A stretch of DNA of 64,000 nucleotides from Bacteroidota bacterium (GTDB lineage Bacteria; Bacteroidota; Bacteroidia; Chitinophagales; Chitinophagaceae), in assembly GCA_018267585.1 (NCBI GenBank), contig JAFDYE010000465.1:1-64000 (forward strand), written 5' to 3'. Every line of letters starts with the position of its first letter. Position 1 is the first letter of the stretch. This document shows positions 59,399 through 64,000 of the stretch, piece after piece. The position numbers were made by a program, and so were the translations under genes. The notes under the pieces were generated by a model that saw nothing but the letters and a program-made list of their open reading frames with translations, did no database searches and was not told the DNA's origin.

Positions 59399-59860
59399 CT
59401 ATCTGAGCCGGTCAGCGCTCTTCACCAACCGCTGGTCTTTTCTGATCCCTAAGGCGGCCATGATCAGCAACACGGGGATTGCCAGCGATAGAAGCATTCC
59501 AACGCTGTAATTACCGGATTCAAAAGGGGGGACTCCGCTCTTCCACCAGTAAAGAAAGATATTGAGCAGGGACAGGATGATGAGGCCGATAGTGATCAGA
59601 AGCTGCTTTCCCCGGGACCTGAAATTGAAAATATTTATAATTATGCCTGCGATGATGATCACCGTAACGATAAGAATGAGGACACTACCAGCACTTGCGC
59701 TGACGGAGCCGGCGCCAAGGGTGGGTACGGCTTTCACTTCCAGCGGAGCTATTCCGTTGAGCCCAACCTTCATATTCCCGAAATAGAAGGCGAATTTGAA
59801 GGTAAGCGCCGCGCAGACGAGCGCGAGCAACATCCATAATGTCTGTTTTCTCTGCAGCAT
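59399..59860 (-). CDS. DUF4293-like four-span membrane protein
   Basis: A 153-residue protein with four hydrophobic spans (about 5-25, 57-77, 86-105 and 122-141) and a short basic tail. The opening MLQRKQTLWMLLALVCAALTF matches Bacteroidota DUF4293 proteins, whose function is unknown. It begins 14 bp after glyA stops on the same strand, so it is probably the second gene of a glyA transcript. Confidence 0.85.
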   Translation of the reverse strand: MLQRKQTLWMLLALVCAALTFKFAFYFGNMKVGLNGIAPLEVKAVPTLGAGSVSASAGSVLILIVTVIIIAGIIINIFNFRSRGKQLLITIGLIILSLLNIFLYWWKSGVPPFESGNYSVGMLLSLAIPVLLIMAALGIRKDQRLVKSADRLR

Positions 59861-59874
59861 AGTTGATATATTTA

Positions 59875-61155
59875 TTAGCCGAGCTCCGGGTAGAGCGGAA
59901 ATTGTTGCATAAAGGTGTTAACGTCTCCGCGGAGGGTCTTCAGTACCTCTTCGTTGTCCGCGTTGACCAGCGCCTTGTCGATCATGTCTACTATGGTCGC
60001 CATGTGCGACTCCTTCATGCCCCGGGTTGTGATAGCGGGTACGCCTATGCGAATGCCGGAAGTGATGAAGGCGCTTTTGTCGTCGAAGGGAACCATATTC
60101 TTGTTGACGGTGATATCGGCTTTTCCGAGCGCGATCTCCGCCTTTTTCCCGCTGATCTCCTTGTTGCGCAGGTCGATGAGCAGAAGGTGGTTGTCGGTGC
60201 CGCCGGAAACAATATGGTAGCCCTTGTTCAGGAATGTTTTGGCCATGGATTGGGCGTTGGCGATGATCTGTCCGGCATAGGAAGTAAAGCCGTCTGAGAG
60301 GATCTCGCCAAAGGCGACGGCTTTAGCGGCGATCACGTGTTCCAGCGGACCGCCCTGCGTGCCGGGAAATACGGCCATGTCGATCAGGTTGCTCATCGGC
60401 CGGATATTACCTTTTACGTCTTTGAGGCCAAAGGGATTATCAAAATCCTTCTTCATCATAATGATACCACCCCTGGGGCCGCGGAGCGTCTTATGTGTTG
60501 TAGAGGTCACGAAGTGGCAGTGTTCGAAGGGGTTGTTGAGGAGTCCCTTGGCAATGAGGCCGGCGGGGTGCGCCATATCACACATTACGAAAGCGCCGAT
60601 GCTGTCGGCGATGGCGCGGATGCGGGCGTAGTCCCAGTCGCGGCTATAGGCGCTGGCGCCGCAGATGATCAGCTTTGGCTTTTCTTTTTTGGCGACCGAC
60701 TCCATCATTTCGTAGTCGACCCGGCCGTCTTCTTTGCCAACTCCATAGGAAACGGGGCGGTACAGCTTGCCCGAGAAGTTAACGGGTGAGCCGTGGGTCA
60801 GGTGTCCCCCCATGCTGAGGTCCAGTCCGAGGATGGTGTCACCGGGCTGGAGTATGGCCAGCATCAGCGCGGCGTTGGCCTGGGCTCCGCTGTGAGGTTG
60901 TACGTTGGCGTATTCGCAGGAAAAGATCTCCTTTAGTCTGTCGATGGCCAGCTGCTCCACCTGGTCGACGATCTCGCATCCTCCATAATATCTTCTGCCG
61001 GGATAGCCTTCCGCATATTTGTTGGTCAGGACGGTCCCCATCGCCTGCATTACCTGCAGGGAAGTGAAGTTTTCCGATGCTATCAATTCGATGCCATGGC
61101 GCTGACGTTGCAGCTCCTTATTAATGAGGTCGAAAACCAGGGTGTCTTTTTGCAT
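59875..61155 (-). CDS. glyA: GlyA, serine hydroxymethyltransferase
   Basis: A 426-residue pyridoxal-phosphate enzyme that converts serine and tetrahydrofolate to glycine and methylene-tetrahydrofolate. The N-terminal [19 protein letters not shown] is typical. Lys222 in [14 protein letters not shown] binds the cofactor. [18 protein letters not shown] and [15 protein letters not shown] are also conserved. The start at 61155 leaves only five bases after a perfect -7 element, so the mRNA may have practically no leader. Confidence 0.97.
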   Translation of the reverse strand: MQKDTLVFDLINKELQRQRHGIELIASENFTSLQVMQAMGTVLTNKYAEGYPGRRYYGGCEIVDQVEQLAIDRLKEIFSCEYANVQPHSGAQANAALMLAILQPGDTILGLDLSMGGHLTHGSPVNFSGKLYRPVSYGVGKEDGRVDYEMMESVAKKEKPKLIICGASAYSRDWDYARIRAIADSIGAFVMCDMAHPAGLIAKGLLNNPFEHCHFVTSTTHKTLRGPRGGIIMMKKDFDNPFGLKDVKGNIRPMSNLIDMAVFPGTQGGPLEHVIAAKAVAFGEILSDGFTSYAGQIIANAQSMAKTFLNKGYHIVSGGTDNHLLLIDLRNKEISGKKAEIALGKADITVNKNMVPFDDKSAFITSGIRIGVPAITTRGMKESHMATIVDMIDKALVNADNEEVLKTLRGDVNTFMQQFPLYPELG

Positions 61156-61159
61156 GGCG

Positions 61160-61167
61160 CAAATTTA
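61160..61167 (-). promoter_or_regulatory. glyA -7 element almost touching the start codon
   Basis: TAAATTTG on the minus strand fits TAnnTTTG exactly. Transcription starting a few bases later would fall at or within the ATG at 61155-61153. Confidence 0.55.
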
Positions 61168-61248
61168 GGTCAAAAAGAATAAAATTCACTATTTTACACG
61201 CGTTACCGGATGGAAACCGGGGACGAGACAACGACAACGTTTTTTTAC

Positions 61249-62247
61249 ATGAAAGCGATCATTCCTGTAGCAGGAGCTGGAACCAAGTTACGTCCGCATA
61301 CTTATACGCAACCCAAGGCTTTGATTCCTTTAGCGGGTAAGACCATACTCTCTATTATTGTAGACCAGCTTATGGAAGCCGGGATTACCGAGTTCATCTT
61401 CATTGTAGGCTATCTTGGAGAGAAAATACAGGACTTCGTCAAGCAGAAGTATCCTCAGCTGACGGCGCATTTTGTTTATCAGAACGAGCGTCAGGGTATC
61501 GGCCATGCCGTTCTGCTGACGCGCAGCATTGTCGGGGACGATGAGATATTCATTGTTCTTGGCGATACAATCTGCGAGTATGATGTCAAAGATGTTCTCA
61601 GCCAGCCTCATTCCCTGTTAGGTGTCAAACGGGTCGATGACCCGCGCAATTTTGGCGTTGCCGAACTCGAGGACGACGGCAGCATTGGCCGCGTGGTGGA
61701 GAAGCCCCAGATACCCAAGTCGAATATGGCGCTGGTCGGGATCTATCGTATCCGTGAAACGGCTACTCTTTTTACCTGTCTGGAGAGCAATATTCGCAAT
61801 CATGTCACCAGCTATGGCGAGTACAATCTCACCGACGCTATAGAGTGCATGATCCGCAGCGGGGTCAGTTTTCGGGCTTTCAAGGTGCAGAATTGGTTTG
61901 ACTGTGGCAAGAAGGAGACGCTTCTCGAGTCCAATGCCAAACTGCTGAAGAAATTCGGAGGCAATATCGCCCCCGAGCACCAGTTTGAGAATACCATTAT
62001 TATCCAGCCTGTTAGCATTGCTCCCGGTTGTGATATCCGCAATTCCATCGTAGGGCCGAACGTGGCCATCGGGGAGAAAACGCGCGTCAATTACTCCATA
62101 ATCAAAGACTCCATCATCGGCTCGTTCGCGGATCTTTATGATATCGTGCTCACTCACTCTCTGATCGGTAGCGATACCGAGGTCAAGGGCGAATCCCGCA
62201 GCCTTAATATCGGTGATAATACAGAGATCGATCTGGGCGAATCCTGA
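61249..62247 (+). CDS. Sugar-1-phosphate nucleotidyltransferase
   Basis: A 332-residue cytoplasmic enzyme. The ATG at 61249 gives MKAIIPVAGAGTKLRPHTYTQPKALIPLAGK, the NTP-binding loop of this family; an earlier in-frame ATG at 61210 is rejected because it precedes that motif. The metal-binding Asp lies in IFIVLGDTICEYD, followed by GVKRVDDPRNFGVAELE. Residues ~250-332 form left-handed beta-helix repeats (VGPNVAIGEKTRVNYSIIKDS). Similarity is to glucose-1-phosphate thymidylyl- or uridylyltransferases; the sugar is undecided. It is divergent from glyA, with 93 bp between. Confidence 0.88.
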   Translation: MKAIIPVAGAGTKLRPHTYTQPKALIPLAGKTILSIIVDQLMEAGITEFIFIVGYLGEKIQDFVKQKYPQLTAHFVYQNERQGIGHAVLLTRSIVGDDEIFIVLGDTICEYDVKDVLSQPHSLLGVKRVDDPRNFGVAELEDDGSIGRVVEKPQIPKSNMALVGIYRIRETATLFTCLESNIRNHVTSYGEYNLTDAIECMIRSGVSFRAFKVQNWFDCGKKETLLESNAKLLKKFGGNIAPEHQFENTIIIQPVSIAPGCDIRNSIVGPNVAIGEKTRVNYSIIKDSIIGSFADLYDIVLTHSLIGSDTEVKGESRSLNIGDNTEIDLGES

Positions 62248-62325
62248 TCATTGCCTGGCTTCTACCCATTTACCCCGAGATTTGATGAAGCGTTGAATTT
62301 CCGCGGCAGGGCGTTGAATTTCGAC

Positions 62326-62356
62326 TTGCCGGGTGACAGAAATTTAGCTAAATTTA
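62326..62356 (+). promoter_or_regulatory. Candidate promoter of the 62415 gene
   Basis: TTG at 62326-62328 and TAAATTTA at 62349-62356 (one base from TAnnTTTG) are 20 bp apart. The leader would be about 52 bases. Confidence 0.4.
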
Positions 62357-62414
62357 GTGCACGATGCCTGCTTCTGCCATTTGGATGTCTCCAAGCTAAT
62401 TTCAAAATATTTGT

Positions 62415-62819
62415 ATGGGTAACCAAAAAAAATTGCTGTTCCTTTTGTTGCTGGCGCCTATTACGGTGTGGGCGAAGGAGGGCACCGGTAAGATCGAAGG
62501 CGTGCTGCATGGATATGTTACGGATGCGGTTACGAAGAAGCCGCTTTGTGGGGTGACGGTCCTTGCTTTTATACCCGGCACCAATAGCTCAAAAGAAGTG
62601 CAGACCGACTCCGAGGGGTATTTTTTCATTTCGCAGCTGCCTGCTACGCAGGTGACTGTTACGTTCGATAAGAAAGGCTATCAAACGACCAGGCGTCCGA
62701 ACGTATCGATCAGGGAGAAGACGTCCGTGAGGCTAAATGTGGAGTTCCTTCCTGAGGATATAAGCTCGAACTCGGACAGGTCCGACTATCCGATACTCCG
62801 ACTGCTGGAGGCCAGCTAG
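62415..62819 (+). CDS. Small secreted carboxypeptidase-regulatory-like domain protein
   Basis: A 134-residue protein with a signal peptide (MGNQKKLLFLLLLAPITVWA). The mature part is one carboxypeptidase-regulatory-like (CarboxypepD_reg) beta-sandwich: VLHGYVTDAVTKKPLCGVTVLAFIPG, QTDSEGYFFISQLPA and VTVTFDKKGYQT. In Bacteroidota this fold begins many TonB receptors, but here it stands alone without a barrel, so its role is probably protein or glycan binding in the envelope. A terminator follows 35 bp later. The final ~20 residues are Ser/Asp-rich. Confidence 0.85.
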   Translation: MGNQKKLLFLLLLAPITVWAKEGTGKIEGVLHGYVTDAVTKKPLCGVTVLAFIPGTNSSKEVQTDSEGYFFISQLPATQVTVTFDKKGYQTTRRPNVSIREKTSVRLNVEFLPEDISSNSDRSDYPILRLLEAS

Positions 62820-62853
62820 GGTTAGGATCATTTACCTGAATATATATCAAGCG

Positions 62854-62882
62854 AAACGGGACTGAGACCAGTCCCGTTTTTT
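62854..62882 (+). terminator. Terminator after the 62415 gene
   Basis: ACGGGACTG-AGAC-CAGTCCCGT, a perfect 9-bp stem with a 4-base loop and a run of T. The gap 62883-63184 beyond it contains no gene that I can support. Confidence 0.92.
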
Positions 62883-63184
62883 CTACTACACATGAGGCTT
62901 AAAATCTATCATTGATGTTATGCCTGCCAGGTTGTTGATCCCGCTGATCCGCGGCACGGCCCGATCGACGACAGTCTTCGTATAAAAATACGCATGAATG
63001 CCGGGAATGTTGCACCGTCATTCCTCCTTTTTTTACCATTCATCCCAACCGGTGAGCGAAGGGATGATGCCTCCCGGAGGAGGGTATGGGCCGATCTATA
63101 GACCTTATTTTAACCGACGGGTGGTGTTGTCCGGAATAGGTCGGTGGTCTTAGGTGCGGTCCTTTTCAGAGCCGATGGTTCCGA

Positions 63185-64000
63185 CTATTTGTGGAAGGCC
63201 CATTTCCACATGGTCTTCCAGCTTGGCTTTTTGCCGTACATCAGGATGCCGGTGCGATAGATCTTTCCGGCCAGCCAGGTCGTTCCCAGAAAACCCAGGA
63301 CGAGGAAGAGCATAGAGAGCAGTATCTGCCACCAGGGGACGCCGAACGGGATGCGGGCCATCATGACGATGGGTGAGCTAAAGGGGATGATGCTGGCCCA
63401 GACGGCCAGCGGTCCGGCGGGGTCCTGTACTGCCACGGACATAATAAAGAAGGAGAAGATCACGGGCAGTGTAATGGGCATCATCAGCGACTGTGCTTCC
63501 TGCGGGTCTTCGTTGACGGCGCTGCCGACGGCGGCGAACAGGGCGGAGTAGAAGAGATAGCCGCCTATAAAATAGAAAAGAAAGCAAAAGACGATGAGGG
63601 CTACGTTGGTGTTGTTGAAGGCTATGATGATCCTCGAAAGTCGCGCCGCGTTCTCGCTGACGCCAGCCGCGGACCCGCCCCCCATGGGACCGCTCTGCTG
63701 CAAATGGTGTACTTCGTTCCAGGTCTCGGCGGAGATAAAGGTCTGGCCGATGGTGCCGAGAGCGGCCAGCAGGACGATCCACAGGAGGAATTGGGTCAGG
63801 CCCACGGCGCCGATGCCGGTGATCTTGCCCATCATCAGCTGGAAGGGTTTGACCGAGCTGACGATGACCTCGGCGATCCGGCTCGTCTTCTCTTCCATTA
63901 CGCCGCGCATGACCATGGCTCCATAGATGAAGGTCAGGAGATAGATCAATATCCCGCTGACGTATCCGATGACGAATGCCGAGCCCTGGCTGGATTCTCT
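63185..64000 (-). CDS. ABC-2 type transporter permease, C-terminal part
   Basis: Partial gene running off the right edge; at least 272 residues are visible with no start codon. The frame is open to base 64000 (reading RESSQGSAFVIGYVSGIL before the in-frame TTG at 63949). Six hydrophobic spans, a periplasmic loop (ETWNEVHHLQQSGPMGGGSA) and the segments VMEEKTSRIAEVIVSSVKPFQLMMGKI and GYLFYSALFAAVGSAVNEDPQEAQS match the permeases of NatB/ABC-2 sodium or drug exporters. The ATPase partner should lie beyond the window. The stop is at 63185. Confidence 0.88.
   Translation of the reverse strand, partial: RESSQGSAFVIGYVSGILIYLLTFIYGAMVMRGVMEEKTSRIAEVIVSSVKPFQLMMGKITGIGAVGLTQFLLWIVLLAALGTIGQTFISAETWNEVHHLQQSGPMGGGSAAGVSENAARLSRIIIAFNNTNVALIVFCFLFYFIGGYLFYSALFAAVGSAVNEDPQEAQSLMMPITLPVIFSFFIMSVAVQDPAGPLAVWASIIPFSSPIVMMARIPFGVPWWQILLSMLFLVLGFLGTTWLAGKIYRTGILMYGKKPSWKTMWKWAFHK

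Noticed and set aside
62251..62556. 101-codon plus-strand frame before the 62415 gene
   Set aside because: It crosses the likely promoter and overlaps the signal-peptide gene in another frame; composition does not look coding.
1..64000. Insertion sequences, prophage or integrative elements
   Set aside because: No transposase, integrase, terminase or paired terminal repeats were found anywhere in the window.

Overview
The window looks like chromosomal DNA of a Bacteroidota member, most likely near the Chitinophagaceae (an inference from gene content, not a database match). The evidence is the -7 promoter motif TAnnTTTG, a dcw division/cell-wall cluster without murF or ddl, meso-DAP-type MurE, Bacteroidota-restricted families (DUF4293- and DUF6427-like proteins, a stand-alone DsbD N-domain protein) and moderate GC of roughly 50-55%. 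I see no insertion sequence, prophage, CRISPR array, rRNA or tRNA.

Layout. 1-1102 (minus): the 5' part of queA and a tail-anchored unknown protein. 1507-8938 (plus): a compact run of a sigma-70-family factor, a membrane-spanning TPR protein with anti-sigma topology, a lipoprotein subtilase, a TPR-CHAT caspase-like protease with a signal peptide and C-terminal anchor, and a lipoprotein GH13 glucosidase. 9198-25877 (plus): the dcw cluster mraZ-rsmH-ftsL-ftsI-murE-mraY-murD-ftsW-murG-murC-ftsQ-ftsA-ftsZ, with MraZ-box-like repeats before mraZ and several hairpins in the larger gaps. 26045-35118: a nucleotide-sugar-epimerase-like protein, then mostly minus-strand genes: a matrixin-type metalloprotease, FadN-like beta-oxidation enzyme, an unknown protein, an OB-fold protein, metG, and a secreted unknown. 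35182-39025 (plus): two tandem LD-carboxypeptidases, OxyR with an OxyR box, and an FkbM methyltransferase. 39015-41800 (minus): an alpha/beta hydrolase lacking its nucleophile, and Kup. 41979-48037 (plus): a secreted unknown, DUF6427, purQ, a stand-alone DsbD N-domain and a full DsbD whose own N-domain lost its cysteines. 48421-52429: an ECF sigma factor (minus) and uvrA (plus). 52551-59216 (minus): a TetR-controlled tripartite RND efflux operon with repeated operator-like sites. 59399-64000: DUF4293, glyA, a sugar nucleotidyltransferase, a small secreted regulatory-like-domain protein and the end of an ABC-2 permease gene.

The most interesting candidate system is 1457-7149. A sigma factor and a transmembrane TPR protein with anti-sigma layout are encoded with two predicted extracytoplasmic proteases, one a subtilase and one a TPR-CHAT protein, with intact catalytic residues. 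This suggests protease-controlled release of a sigma factor, conceptually similar to type III-E CRISPR TPR-CHAT/Csx30/sigma signalling but placed in the envelope and without CRISPR. The functional link is inferred from gene order, topology and motifs only.
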